From Microbacterium sp. LWH7-1.2 (GTDB lineage Bacteria > Actinomycetota > Actinomycetes > Actinomycetales > Microbacteriaceae): a stretch of DNA of 64,000 nucleotides. Each line of letters begins with the position of its first letter. Positions within the stretch are counted from its first letter, which is position 1. Shown piece after piece: positions 41,386-54,330 of the stretch. A program made the translations under genes and the position numbers. Below the pieces are notes generated by a model. That model was not told the DNA's origin. It saw only the letters and a program-made list of their open reading frames with translations, and ran no database searches. Where the stretch lies: assembly GCF_038397755.1 (NCBI RefSeq), contig NZ_CP151637.1:930001-994000 (forward strand). Direction: 5' to 3'.

Positions 41386-42357
41386 ATGATCAACGCCGCC
41401 CTGAGCGTCGTCGCCAGCATCCCGAGCCCGTCGATCAGCTACTTCGACATCGGCCCCCTGCGGATCCACATCTACGCGCTGTGCATCATCACGGGCATCA
41501 TCGTCGCGGTGCTGTGGACCAACGCCCGCCTCACCAAGCGCGGCGCCGAGCCGTGGGTCGTCATCGACATCGCCCTCCTCGCGGTTCCGCTCGCGATCAT
41601 CACGGCGCGCATCTACCACGTGCTCACCCACTGGAACTTCTACTTCGGCGAGGGCGCGAACCCCTGGTCGGCGCTCTTCATCTGGGAGGGCGGCATCGCC
41701 ATCTACGGCGCCCTCATCGGCGGCGCCGTCGGTGCCTGGCTCGGGTGCCGGTGGACCGGCATCCGCTTCTGGACCTTCGCCGACGCCCTCGCCCCGAGCC
41801 TCCTCCTCGCGCAGGCGATCGGCCGTTTCGGCAATTGGTTCAACCAGGAGCTGTTCGGCCTGCCCACCGACGTGCCGTGGGGCCTCGAGATCGACTACCC
41901 GAACCCGGCGTGGCCGATCGGTCTGCCCGAGGGCACGCTCTTCCACCCGACTTTCCTCTACGAGGTCCTCTGGAACACGCTCGGCGTGCTCTTCCTCGTG
42001 TGGGTGGGTCGGCGCTTCACGTTGCAGTGGGGCCGTCTCTTCGGCCTCTACCTCGTCTGGTACAGCGCCGGCCGCATCGTCTGGGAATCGATCCGCATCG
42101 ACCCGAGCGACATCTTCCTCGGACTTCGCACCAACGTCTGGGCCGCGATCTTCGGCGTGGTCATCGGTCTGGCGATCTTCTTCGTTCAGAAGCGCCGTCA
42201 CCCCGGCCTCGAGCCGTCGCCCTATGTGTCCGGCCGCGAGTGGAAGGCCGGACAGGCTGTACAATCTCAGGAGACCGACGACTTCGTCGACGTCAGCGAA
42301 CCCCCGACGTCCGAAGCCGAAGGGGTCAGCGCCACAAGCACTCCTGCCACCAAGTAA
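41386..42357 (+). CDS. lgt: Prolipoprotein diacylglyceryl transferase
   Basis: Transfers diacylglycerol from phosphatidylglycerol to the cysteine of prolipoproteins in the membrane. The 323-residue product has about seven membrane helices and the Lgt signature AIGRFGNWFNQELFG (about residues 145-159), plus the HVLTHWNFYF segment. The last about 45 residues are a hydrophilic tail. The position between trpA and gltB is conserved in actinobacteria. Confidence 0.95.
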   Translation: MINAALSVVASIPSPSISYFDIGPLRIHIYALCIITGIIVAVLWTNARLTKRGAEPWVVIDIALLAVPLAIITARIYHVLTHWNFYFGEGANPWSALFIWEGGIAIYGALIGGAVGAWLGCRWTGIRFWTFADALAPSLLLAQAIGRFGNWFNQELFGLPTDVPWGLEIDYPNPAWPIGLPEGTLFHPTFLYEVLWNTLGVLFLVWVGRRFTLQWGRLFGLYLVWYSAGRIVWESIRIDPSDIFLGLRTNVWAAIFGVVIGLAIFFVQKRRHPGLEPSPYVSGREWKAGQAVQSQETDDFVDVSEPPTSEAEGVSATSTPATK

Positions 42358-42432
42358 CGCAGCTCTCCCCCCGAAGAGCGCGCCCAGGGCCGACGTCGTC
42401 CCATCTTGACTATCAACGTGAGGACGGTAGGT

Positions 42433-47032
<4,600 letters not shown>

Positions 47033-47040
<8 letters not shown>

Positions 47041-48499
47041 CCCGAAGGGCTTTCTGAAGGTCACCGAGCGCGAGCTGCCCCCGCGGCGGCCGGTGCCGGT
47101 GCGCATCATGGACTGGAAAGAGGTCTATGAGCCTGGTGACGCGGCGGTGCTGCGCCGGCAGGCCGGACGCTGCATGGACTGCGGCGTGCCGTTCTGCCAC
47201 AAGGGCTGTCCGCTCGGCAACCTCATCCCGGAGTGGAACGACCTGACGTGGCGCGGCGAAGGCCGCGCCGCCAGTGAGCGTCTGCACGCGACGAACAACT
47301 TCCCGGAGTTCACCGGGAGGCTGTGCCCCGCGCCGTGCGAGAGCTCCTGCGTGCTGGGCATCAACCAGCCGGCCGTGACGATCAAGCAGGTCGAGGTCTC
47401 GATCGCCGACGAGGCGTTCGGAAACGGCTGGATCGAGCCGGAGCCCCCGGGGCGCCTCACCGGCAAGACCGTGGCCGTCGTCGGCTCGGGGCCGGCAGGT
47501 CTCGCCGCCGCGCAGCAGCTCACACGCGCCGGCCACACCGTCGCCGTGTTCGAGCGCGACGACCGCATCGGCGGCCTGCTGCGCTACGGCATTCCGGACT
47601 TCAAGATGGAGAAGAAGCACCTCGAGACGCGTCTTCGCCAGATGCAGGACGAGGGCACGCGCTTCCGCGCCGGCGTCGAGATCGGCAAGGACATCTCCTG
47701 GGCCGACCTCCGCGCGCGCTACGACGCGGTCGTCATCGCCACCGGTTCGACGGTGCCGCGCGAGCTCGCGATCCCCGGCCGCGACCTGGCCGGGGTGCAC
47801 TTCGCCATGGAGTACCTGGTCGAGTCGAACAAGGCCGTCGCAGGCGACGCCGTGCCCAACCAGATCAGCGCCGAGGGCAAGCACGTCGTCGTCATCGGCG
47901 GCGGTGACACCGGCGCCGACTGCATCGGCACGGCGCACCGCCACGGCGCGCTGAGCGTGACCAACCTCGCGATCGGCCGCCGCCCTCCGGGCGAGCGTCC
48001 GGAGCACCAGCCGTGGCCGATGGACCCGCTCGTGTTCGAGGTGCAGTCCGCGCACGAAGAGGGCGGCGAACGCGCCTACCTCGCCTCGACCGTCGAGTTC
48101 CTCGGGAACGGCGCCGGCGAGGTGCGCGCGCTGCGCGTCGCCGAGACCGAGTTCGTCGATGGTCGCCGCGTGCCCAAGAGCGGCACCGAGCGGGAGATCC
48201 CCGCGGACCTCGTGCTGATCGCGATGGGCTTCACCGGCCCGGAGCGCGCTCTGCTCGAAGACCAGCTCGGTGCCCGCTTCACCGAGCGGGGCAACGTCCG
48301 CCGCGAGGACGACTACCAGACGACCGCCCCGGGCGTGTTCGTGGCCGGCGACGCCGGTCGCGGCCAGTCGCTCATCGTATGGGCGATCGCCGAAGGACGC
48401 GCCGTCGCAGCCAGCGTCGACCGCTTCCTCATGGGGGAGACGGAGCTGCCCGCTCCGGTCCGCCCGACCGATGTCGCCATCGGCCTGCAGCCCGCGTAG
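47033..48499 (+). CDS. gltD: Glutamate synthase small subunit
   Basis: FAD-dependent subunit that passes electrons from NADPH to GltB through iron-sulfur clusters. The 488-residue product has the N-terminal cysteine clusters [17 protein letters not shown] (about 43-59) and CPAPCESSC (about 96-104), an FAD loop [15 protein letters not shown] (about 148) and an NADPH loop [11 protein letters not shown] (about 285). The GTG overlaps the gltB end. The TAG stop is part of a TAGGCT box that probably drives pyk. Confidence 0.96.
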
Positions 48500-48502
48500 G
48501 CT
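48497..48502 (+). promoter_or_regulatory. -10 box TAGGCT of pyk, built on the gltD stop codon
   Basis: TAGGCT begins with the gltD TAG stop. The predicted transcript starts near 48509, 39 bases before the pyk ATG, with GGAG about 12 bases before the start. Confidence 0.5.
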
Positions 48503-48547
48503 GGCCGAGGCACTCGCCACCTTCAACCCACCCGGAGAAAACCACGG

Positions 48548-49996
48548 ATGAGACGCGCCAAGATCGTCGCCACCCTTGGGCCCGCCACGTCGTCGTATGA
48601 GATGGTCCGCGCGATCATCGATGCCGGCGTGGACGTCGCCCGCTTCAATCTGAGCCACGGGGACTACTCGGTCCACGACAACAACTTCGCCAACGTGCGC
48701 AAGGCCGCGGAGGACGCAGGACGCGCGGTCGCGATCCTCGTCGATCTGCAGGGTCCGAAGATCCGCCTCGGCAAGTTCGAGAACGGACCGCACGAGCTGG
48801 CGGTCGGCGACATCTTCAAGATCACCACCGATGACATCCTCGGCACCAAGGAGATCGTCGGCACCACGTTCAAGGGTCTCCCGAACGACGTCAAGCCCGG
48901 CGACTTCCTCCTCATCGACGACGGCAAGGTCCGCGTCGAGGTCGTCGAGACGGACGACACCGTGGTCACCACCAAGGTGGTCGTCGCGGGTCCCGTGTCG
49001 AACAACAAGGGCATCAATCTCCCCGGCGTGGCGGTCAACGTCCCCGCGCTGTCGGAGAAGGACGAGGCCGACCTCCGCTGGGGTCTGCGCGCCGGTGCGG
49101 ACATCATCGCCCTGTCGTTCGTGCGGGACGCGAAGGACGTCCAGCGCGTCCACGTCATCATGGCCGAGGAGGGGCGCCACGTCCCCGTCATCGCCAAGAT
49201 CGAGAAGCCGCAGGCCGTCGACAACCTCGAGGAGATCATCGACGCGTTCGACGGCATCATGGTCGCCCGCGGCGACCTCGGCGTCGAGCTGCCCCTCGAG
49301 GCGGTGCCGATCGTGCAGAAGCGCGCGGTCGAGCTCTGCCGCCGCATGGCCAAGCCCGTCATCGTCGCGACCCAGATGCTCGAGTCGATGATCGAGAACC
49401 CGGTGCCCACCCGCGCCGAGACGAGCGACGTCGCCAACGCCGTCCTCGACGGCGCGGACGCAGTCATGCTCTCGGGCGAGACCAGCGTCGGCAAGTACCC
49501 GGTCGTGGTCGTCGAGACCATGGCGCGCATCGTCGACTCGACCGAGGAGCACGGCCTGGACCGCATCCAGCCGCTCACGACCAAGCCCCGCACGCAGGGT
49601 GGCGCGATCACGCTCGCGGCGATGGAGGTCGCGGAGTTCGTCGACGCGAAGTTCCTCTGCATCTTCACCGAGTCGGGCGACACCGCGCGCCGCATGTCGC
49701 GCCTGCGCCCCCGCATCCCCATGATCGGGTTCGCTCCGGAGCCGGCGATCCGTCGCCGCATGGCCCTCACGTGGGGCGTGCAGTCGACGCTGGTCGAGCA
49801 CGTCGCGCACACCGACCTGATGTTCATCCAGGTCGACGACTACCTGTTGTCGAACGAGCTCGCGAAGGTCGGCGACAAGGTCGTCGTGATCTCGGGGTCG
49901 CCTCCCGGAATCATCGGCTCGACGAACGACATCCGCATCCACAAGGTGGGCGACGCGGTGCACGGCAAGGCGCCGATCTACAAGACACGGGACTGA
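48548..49996 (+). CDS. pyk: Pyruvate kinase
   Basis: Converts phosphoenolpyruvate and ADP to pyruvate and ATP. The 482-residue product has the barrel opening RRAKIVATLGPATSS, the NLSHGD substrate loop, the active-site region PVIAKIEKPQAVDNLEEII with the catalytic lysine, MVARGDLGVELP, and a C-terminal regulatory domain. A strong terminator follows 10 bases after the stop. Confidence 0.97.
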   Translation: MRRAKIVATLGPATSSYEMVRAIIDAGVDVARFNLSHGDYSVHDNNFANVRKAAEDAGRAVAILVDLQGPKIRLGKFENGPHELAVGDIFKITTDDILGTKEIVGTTFKGLPNDVKPGDFLLIDDGKVRVEVVETDDTVVTTKVVVAGPVSNNKGINLPGVAVNVPALSEKDEADLRWGLRAGADIIALSFVRDAKDVQRVHVIMAEEGRHVPVIAKIEKPQAVDNLEEIIDAFDGIMVARGDLGVELPLEAVPIVQKRAVELCRRMAKPVIVATQMLESMIENPVPTRAETSDVANAVLDGADAVMLSGETSVGKYPVVVVETMARIVDSTEEHGLDRIQPLTTKPRTQGGAITLAAMEVAEFVDAKFLCIFTESGDTARRMSRLRPRIPMIGFAPEPAIRRRMALTWGVQSTLVEHVAHTDLMFIQVDDYLLSNELAKVGDKVVVISGSPPGIIGSTNDIRIHKVGDAVHGKAPIYKTRD

Positions 49997-50006
49997 CACA
50001 GCTCAT

Positions 50007-50050
50007 CCAGACGGCTGCGACCACTACTGTGGTCGCAGCCGTCTGGCTTT
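50007..50050 (+). terminator. Strong terminator after pyk
   Basis: Perfect 18-bp stem (50007-50024 with 50029-50046), TACT loop, followed by CTTTT. It is the clearest intrinsic terminator in the window. Confidence 0.92.
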
Positions 50051-50068
50051 TCGAGAAAGGTGACGCCG

Positions 50069-50458
50069 ATGTGGTTCGGTGACTTCTGGTGGTTCCTGCT
50101 GTGGAGCTTCTACTTCATCGCGTACCTGTACGTGGTGATCGTGATCATCACGGACCTGTTCCGTGACGGCAACCTCAACGGCTGGCTGAAGGCGCTGTGG
50201 ATCATCGCCCTCGTCTTCGTGCCGTTCCTGACCGCCATCATCTACATCATCGCCCGCGGAAAGGGCATGGCGGCGCGTGCCCAGGCCGCGCGCGGGGGAG
50301 TGGTCGCCGAGGCCGACGATTACCGCCCGGCGGCGTCGTCGAGTCCCGCCGAGGACATCGCGAAGGCGAAGGCGCTCCTCGACGCCGGCACCATCTCGCA
50401 GGGAGAGTTCGACGCGCTCAAGAGCAAGGCGCTCGGCAACCAGTACTTCGGCGCGTAG
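50069..50458 (+). CDS. SHOCT-domain membrane protein
   Basis: A 129-residue protein with two membrane helices at the N-terminus (about residues 5-27 and 40-60, a PLDc_N-like pair with LFRDGNLNGWLKALWI between) and a C-terminal SHOCT motif (DIAKAKALLDAGTISQGEFDALKSKAL in part, about 96-122). SHOCT is a short C-terminal oligomerisation motif; function here is unknown. I prefer the ATG at 50069, with AAAGGTGA upstream, to the GTG at 50060. It lies between two terminators, with no promoter recognised, so it may depend on read-through or on a promoter within the terminator region. Confidence 0.8.
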   Translation: MWFGDFWWFLLWSFYFIAYLYVVIVIITDLFRDGNLNGWLKALWIIALVFVPFLTAIIYIIARGKGMAARAQAARGGVVAEADDYRPAASSSPAEDIAKAKALLDAGTISQGEFDALKSKALGNQYFGA

Positions 50459-50472
50459 CCTTCCACCGCGCG

Positions 50473-50506
50473 AGAGCGGATGCCTCGGATTCGAGGCATC
50501 CGCTCT
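50473..50506. terminator. GCGGATGCCTCG palindrome, copy 1, bidirectional terminator
   Basis: Perfect 15-bp stem AGAGCGGATGCCTCG with its complement, loop GATT. It lies between the convergent SHOCT and ABC permease genes. Its arms are identical to copy 2 (52964-52996) and almost identical to copy 3 (53783-53817). Confidence 0.8.
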
Positions 50507-50529
50507 TGCGCTGTCGCGGTGTGTCGATG

Positions 50530-51297
50530 TCAGCTGATCTTCTTCCGGTAGATCGCCATCGACGCGATGTACGCGACGACGAGGATGCCGACCAGCCATG
50601 CCATGGCGACCCAGATGTCGGTGCCGACCGGCTCGCCGGCGAACAATGCGCGCATCGAGTCGACGATCGAGGTGACGGGCTGGTTCTCAGCGAACCACTG
50701 CACCGGTCCCGGCATGGTCTCGGTCGGGACGAACGCCGAGCTGATGAACGGCAGGAAGATGAGCGGGTACGAGAACGCGCTCGCGCCGTCCACCGTCTTC
50801 GCCGTGAGGCCCGGGATCACCGCGAGCCATGTCAATGCCAGCGTGAACAGCACCAGCATGCCGATCACACCCATCCAGGCACCGAAGCTCGCACCGGTGC
50901 GGAATCCCATCAGCAGTGCCACGCCGATGACGAGCGCCAGCGAGACGAGGATGGACACCAGCGACGTCAGCACGTGCGCCCAGAGCACTCCCGATCGCGC
51001 GATCGGCAGCGACTGGAACCGCTCGAAGATGCCGCTCTGCATGTCAAGGAACAGCCGGTACGCCGTGTAGGCGATGCCCGACGCGATCGTGATGAGCAGG
51101 ATCCCCGGGAGCATGTAGTCGACGTACGACCCCTTCGCCCCGCCGGTGTCGATCGCCCCGCTGAAGACGTAGACGAACAGCAGCATCAGCGCGATCGGGG
51201 TGACCGCGGTGGTGATGATGGTGTCGGGGCTGCGGAGGATGTGCCGCAGCGACCGGCTGGTGAGAACGGCGGTGTCGCCGATGATGTGCGCGGTCAT
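50530..51297 (-). CDS. ABC-2 type transporter permease
   Basis: Membrane subunit of an ABC exporter of the drug/lipid (ABC-2) class. The 255-residue product has six predicted helices, starting near residue 25 (TIITTAVTPIALMLLFVYVF in part), with a charged loop FLDMQSGIFERFQSLPIARS and a terminal GILVVAYIASMAIYRKK. The substrate is unknown. It is the last gene of a minus-strand operon PadR - DUF1048 - ATPase - permease and overlaps the ATPase stop by ATGA. Confidence 0.9.
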   Translation of the reverse strand: MTAHIIGDTAVLTSRSLRHILRSPDTIITTAVTPIALMLLFVYVFSGAIDTGGAKGSYVDYMLPGILLITIASGIAYTAYRLFLDMQSGIFERFQSLPIARSGVLWAHVLTSLVSILVSLALVIGVALLMGFRTGASFGAWMGVIGMLVLFTLALTWLAVIPGLTAKTVDGASAFSYPLIFLPFISSAFVPTETMPGPVQWFAENQPVTSIVDSMRALFAGEPVGTDIWVAMAWLVGILVVAYIASMAIYRKKIS

Positions 51298-52124
51298 CGT
51301 CCTTGCTTCCGTGTCGTGGCGGCACCCTTTCGCCCGGAGGCGTCGGCGGCGTCGCCGGGTTCTGCAGTGTCCTGCTCGCCGGTGAGGGCGAAGAAGACGT
51401 CTTCGAGGCTCGGCTGCTTCTCGACGTACTCGACCTTCGCGGGCGGCAGGAGCTGCTTGAGCTCGGCCAGCGTGCCGTCGACGATGATGCGGCCCTTGTG
51501 GAGGATCGCGATGCGGTCGGCGAGCTGCTCCGCCTCTTCGAGGTACTGCGTGGTCAGCAGCACGGTCGTGCCGCCCCGCGCCAGCTCCCGGACCGCTTCC
51601 CAGACCTCGAGGCGCGCGGCGGGATCGAGCCCCGTCGTGGGCTCGTCGAGGAAGATCACCGGCGGGTCGCCGATGAGGCTCATCGCGATGTCGAGCCGGC
51701 GCCGCATACCGCCGGAGTACGTCGACACCTTGCGGGTGCCGGCATCCGTCAGTGAGAAGCGGGCGAGCAGCGCGTCCGCGATCGCGCCGGGGTCGGGCAG
51801 GTGGCGCAGCTGCGAGATGAGCACGAGGTTCTCCCGTCCGCTCAGCACCTCGTCGACCGCGGCGAACTGCCCGGTGAGACTGATCGTCTCGCGCACCTTC
51901 TGCGCCTGAGCGGCGACGTCGAACCCTGCGATCGCGGCGGTGCCGGCGTCCTGCTTCAGCAGCGTCGAAAGGATGCGGACGACCGTGGTCTTGCCCGCGC
52001 CGTTCGAGCCGAGCAGCGCGAAGATGCTGCCTCGCGCCACGTCGAAGTCGACGCCGCGCAGCACGTGCAGGTCCTTGTAGGACTTCTCGAGTCCCTGGAC
52101 CCGGATGACGGTGTCGGTGGTCAT
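51294..52124 (-). CDS. ABC transporter ATP-binding protein (DrrA-like)
   Basis: ATPase subunit paired with the downstream permease. The 276-residue product has Walker A GSNGAGKTT (about 38-46), Q-loop, signature YSGGMRRRLDIA (about 138-149), Walker B VIFLDEPTTGLDP (about 155-167) and a switch-region H replaced by Q (LLTTQYLEEAEQL), as is common in DrrA-type daunorubicin-resistance exporters. The C-terminal tail is Ala/Glu-rich. The ATG has GAGGAGA upstream and overlaps the end of the DUF1048 gene. Confidence 0.92.
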   Translation of the reverse strand: MTTDTVIRVQGLEKSYKDLHVLRGVDFDVARGSIFALLGSNGAGKTTVVRILSTLLKQDAGTAAIAGFDVAAQAQKVRETISLTGQFAAVDEVLSGRENLVLISQLRHLPDPGAIADALLARFSLTDAGTRKVSTYSGGMRRRLDIAMSLIGDPPVIFLDEPTTGLDPAARLEVWEAVRELARGGTTVLLTTQYLEEAEQLADRIAILHKGRIIVDGTLAELKQLLPPAKVEYVEKQPSLEDVFFALTGEQDTAEPGDAADASGRKGAATTRKQGR

Positions 52125-52489
52125 CTCTGGTCTCCTCGTTCCGCGTCGTCGATCGCCTTGTTGAGGCGTGCGCGCTCCTTGTCGATCCACTGCTTGCCGG
52201 AGTACGCGGCGGTGAACTCCTCCGCGAACGCCGACGCGTCCTCGCCGACGATGTCGCGCACCGGGGTGCCGTCGGCGGCCGCGCGCTCCCAGAGGTCGGC
52301 GGAGTCGCCGAGCATCTGCATCATCGTCACGCCGTCGGTCATCCCGCCGACGGTCATGAAGTACCGGTCGAGCGCCTTGGCGGCGCCGCGGTAAGGCTCG
52401 GGCAGCGCCTCGATGCGCGCTTTGTACTGGCGGTACTGCTTCTTCTGCTCGAGCGAGCCGGTGACGACTTCGTACCACTTGGCGGCCAT
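52121..52489 (-). CDS. DUF1048 family protein
   Basis: Uncharacterised 122-residue helical protein (opening AAKWYEVVTGSLEQKKQYRQYKAR in part) of the DUF1048 group, a family regularly found between a PadR-type regulator and an ABC-2 exporter. No catalytic motif is visible. It overlaps the ATPase gene by ATGA and lies 2 bases after the PadR stop, so all four genes form one unit. Confidence 0.82.
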   Translation of the reverse strand: MAAKWYEVVTGSLEQKKQYRQYKARIEALPEPYRGAAKALDRYFMTVGGMTDGVTMMQMLGDSADLWERAAADGTPVRDIVGEDASAFAEEFTAAYSGKQWIDKERARLNKAIDDAERGDQR

Positions 52490-52491
52490 GA

Positions 52492-52851
52492 TCAGTCCTC
52501 TTCCTGGGGGTTGGCGTTGCTGTCTGCGTGTTCACGGTGGAGCTGTTCGATGCGCTCTGCGAGGAAGCTCCACGTCCTCCAGAAGTCCGCGAGCTGGTCG
52601 CGGCCCTGAGCGTTGAGGGAGTACACCTTGCGCGGCGGCCCCTTCTCCGACGGGATCTTCTCGACGTCGACGAGGCCACGCTGCTCGACCCTGACAAGCA
52701 GGGCGTAGACGGTGCCCTCGGCGATGTCGGAGAAGCCCTGGTCCCGCAGCCACGAGGTGATCTCGTAGCCGTAGGCGGGGCGGGAGGAGAGGATCGCGAG
52801 CACGATTCCCTCCAGCGTGCCCTTGAGCATCTCGGTCTCCTGCTTTCCCAT
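52492..52851 (-). CDS. PadR family transcriptional regulator
   Basis: Winged-helix repressor likely to sense the exporter's substrate and control its own operon. The 119-residue product has the PadR pattern: LKGTLEGIVLAILSSRPAYGYEITSWLRDQG (in part), EGTVYALLVRVEQRGLV (recognition helix and wing) and KGPPRKVYSLNAQGRD. Short C-terminal dimerisation helix, so subfamily 2 (small) type. The ATG has AAGGAGG at 7 bases. The upstream region carries a promoter and repeats that could be its operator. Confidence 0.92.
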   Translation of the reverse strand: MGKQETEMLKGTLEGIVLAILSSRPAYGYEITSWLRDQGFSDIAEGTVYALLVRVEQRGLVDVEKIPSEKGPPRKVYSLNAQGRDQLADFWRTWSFLAERIEQLHREHADSNANPQEED

Positions 52852-52865
52852 GGCGCACCTCCTTC

Positions 52866-52926
52866 TTGACTACTCAGTGATGTTGACTACCAGTAGAAAG
52901 TAACACTAGGTACCGCTACTTAGCAA
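52866..52926 (-). promoter_or_regulatory. Promoter and likely operator of the PadR-ABC operon
   Basis: On the minus strand TTGCTA (52926-52921) and TACTTT (52902-52897) are spaced by 18 bases. Overlapping and following the -10 is an imperfect dyad TGTTAC ... GTCAACA (52905-52881). GTAGTCAA occurs twice, 17 bp apart (52873-52866 and 52890-52883). PadR proteins bind such dyads at their own promoters; assignment of this one is inference. Confidence 0.5.
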
Positions 52927-52963
52927 CAGCGAATACCAAGATTCTTCGCGGGGGAGATGACGA

Positions 52964-52996
52964 AGAGCGGATGCCTCGGATCGAGGCATCCGCTCT
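52964..52996. terminator. GCGGATGCCTCG palindrome, copy 2, terminator of tRNA-Leu
   Basis: Same 15-bp arms as copy 1 with a GAT loop. It lies 16 bases beyond the 3' end of the minus-strand tRNA gene. Confidence 0.75.
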
Positions 52997-53012
52997 GAGA
53001 GATGTCAGGGAG

Positions 53013-53095
53013 TGCCGGTGGTGGGAGTCGAACCCACACGCCCTTGCGGGCAACCGAGTTTGAGTCGGTCGCGTCTGCCATTCCGCCACACCGGC
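53013..53095 (-). tRNA. tRNA-Leu (anticodon CAA)
   Basis: Read on the minus strand: 7-bp acceptor stem GCCGGTG/CACCGGC, D arm GCGGAATGGCAGACGC, anticodon stem ACCGA/TCGGT with loop CTCAAAC (anticodon CAA, decoding UUG), a long variable arm GCCCGCAAGGGC typical of leucine tRNAs, T arm GTGGG-TTCGACT-CCCAC and discriminator A. CCA is not encoded. Total 83 bases. Confidence 0.95.
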
Positions 53096-53133
53096 CCGCG
53101 CGCCGTGCCGCGCGTCCGCGATTGACCATACCG

Positions 53134-53139
53134 TAGGAT
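53134..53139 (+). promoter_or_regulatory. -10 box TAGGAT of the ANTAR regulator
   Basis: TAGGAT followed by 6 bases and GTG at 53146, a leaderless arrangement. An ATG at 53143 lies 3 bases from the box. Confidence 0.5.
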
Positions 53140-53145
53140 TCAATG

Positions 53146-53766
53146 GTGACTGAGCAGGAGCAGACCGCCGCATCGACGGCATCCACCCCCCGCCGCGTCG
53201 TGGTCGCCGAAGACGAGTCGCTCATCCGGCTCGACATCGTCGAGATCCTCCGCGACAACGGATTCGACGTCGTCGGCGAAGCCGGAGACGGAGAGACCGC
53301 GGTGGCCCTGGCCACCGAGCTGCGTCCTGACCTCGTGATCATGGACGTCAAGATGCCGCAGCTGGACGGCATCTCGGCCGCCGAGAAGCTCAGCAAGAAC
53401 CACATCGCCCCGGTCGTGCTGCTGACCGCCTTCAGCCAGAAGGAGCTCGTGGAGCGGGCGAGCGAGGCCGGTGCCCTCGCGTACGTGGTCAAGCCGTTCA
53501 CGCCGAACGACCTGCTGCCGGCCATCGAGATCGCGCTGGCCCGCTACGAGCAGATCATCACGCTCGAGGCCGAGGTCGCCGACATGGTCGAGCGGTTCGA
53601 GACCCGCAAGCTCGTCGACCGCGCGAAGGGCCTCCTCAACGAGAAGATGGGCCTCTCCGAGCCCGAGGCGTTCCGCTGGATCCAGAAGGCATCGATGGAC
53701 CGCCGTCTCACCATGCAGGACGTCGCCAAGGCGATCATCGAGCAGCTGGCGCCCAAGAAGGGCTGA
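53146..53766 (+). CDS. pdtaR: ANTAR domain response regulator (PdtaR-like)
   Basis: Two-component response regulator that acts on RNA rather than DNA. The 206-residue product has a receiver domain with acidic pocket VVVAEDE, phospho-acceptor Asp in LVIMDVKMP (about residue 65), Thr in LLTAFS and Lys in VVKPFTP (about 114), and a C-terminal ANTAR domain (about 135-195, LVDRAKGLLNEKMGLSEPEAF in part) that binds paired hairpins to antiterminate. In mycobacteria PdtaR pairs with the distant kinase PdtaS; no kinase gene is adjacent here. The GTG at 53146 fits leaderless initiation; ATG 53143 is the alternative. Confidence 0.92.
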   Translation: MTEQEQTAASTASTPRRVVVAEDESLIRLDIVEILRDNGFDVVGEAGDGETAVALATELRPDLVIMDVKMPQLDGISAAEKLSKNHIAPVVLLTAFSQKELVERASEAGALAYVVKPFTPNDLLPAIEIALARYEQIITLEAEVADMVERFETRKLVDRAKGLLNEKMGLSEPEAFRWIQKASMDRRLTMQDVAKAIIEQLAPKKG

Positions 53767-53782
53767 TCTCCAGGACTTGCAG

Positions 53783-53817
53783 AGAAGCGGATGCCTCGAG
53801 TCGAGGCATCCGCTTCT
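53783..53817. terminator. GCGGATGCCTCG palindrome, copy 3, bidirectional terminator
   Basis: 16-bp stem AGAAGCGGATGCCTCG with its complement, loop AGT, between the convergent pdtaR and thioesterase genes. It differs from copies 1 and 2 only in the outer bases. Confidence 0.8.
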
Positions 53818-53834
53818 TCCATACCCGTCGGATG

Positions 53835-54266
53835 TCAGACCGGCGGCAGGTCCTTGATGTGGTTCGTGATGCGCACGGTCGAGCACCGGCGGCCGTTCTC
53901 GTCGGTGACCACGATCTCGTGCACGGCGAGTGTGCGACCCAGGTGGATGGGCGTGCAGACGCCGGTCACGACGCCGGATGTCGCCGAGCGCGTGTGCGTC
54001 GCGTTGATGTCGACGCCCACCGCGAGGCGGCCCGGACCCGCGTAGAGGTTCGCCGCCATCGAGCCGAGCGATTCGCCCAGCACCACGTACGCGCCGCCGT
54101 GCAGGAGGCCGACCGGCTGGGTGTTGCCCTCCACCGGCATCGTGGCCACCGCGCGCTCGACGGAGAACTCGGTGAAGACGATGCCCATCTTCTCTGCGAG
54201 CGCGCCCATGCCACGGTTCGCGGCCCACGCGAGGCCGTCCACGGGGGAGGGGGAGTGCTCGGGCAT
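53835..54266 (-). CDS. Hotdog-fold thioesterase (PaaI/YbdB-like)
   Basis: Probable acyl-CoA thioesterase. The 143-residue product has the single hotdog domain with QPVGLLHGGAYVVLGESLGS (about 50-69, the HGG motif and catalytic Glu) and VDINATHTRSA. The substrate is unknown; PaaI-type enzymes hydrolyse aromatic or medium-chain acyl-CoAs. It is divergent from polA, with 64 bases between the starts. Actinobacterial genomes often place such a gene between the ANTAR regulator and polA. Confidence 0.88.
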   Translation of the reverse strand: MPEHSPSPVDGLAWAANRGMGALAEKMGIVFTEFSVERAVATMPVEGNTQPVGLLHGGAYVVLGESLGSMAANLYAGPGRLAVGVDINATHTRSATSGVVTGVCTPIHLGRTLAVHEIVVTDENGRRCSTVRITNHIKDLPPV

Positions 54267-54318
54267 GCGTCGCCTTCGGGGTGCTCGGGGCGGGAGATCG
54301 GGTGTCGTCGGCCCTGAC

Positions 54319-54324
54319 TAGGCT
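54319..54324 (+). promoter_or_regulatory. -10 box TAGGCT of polA, leaderless geometry
   Basis: TAGGCT followed by 6 bases and the polA GTG. No Shine-Dalgarno. Confidence 0.55.
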
Positions 54325-54330
54325 TGCAGG

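Noticed and set aside
53122..53139. TTGACC as a -35 box for the ANTAR regulator
   Set aside because: Only 6 bases separate it from the TAGGAT -10, too short for sigma-70 spacing.
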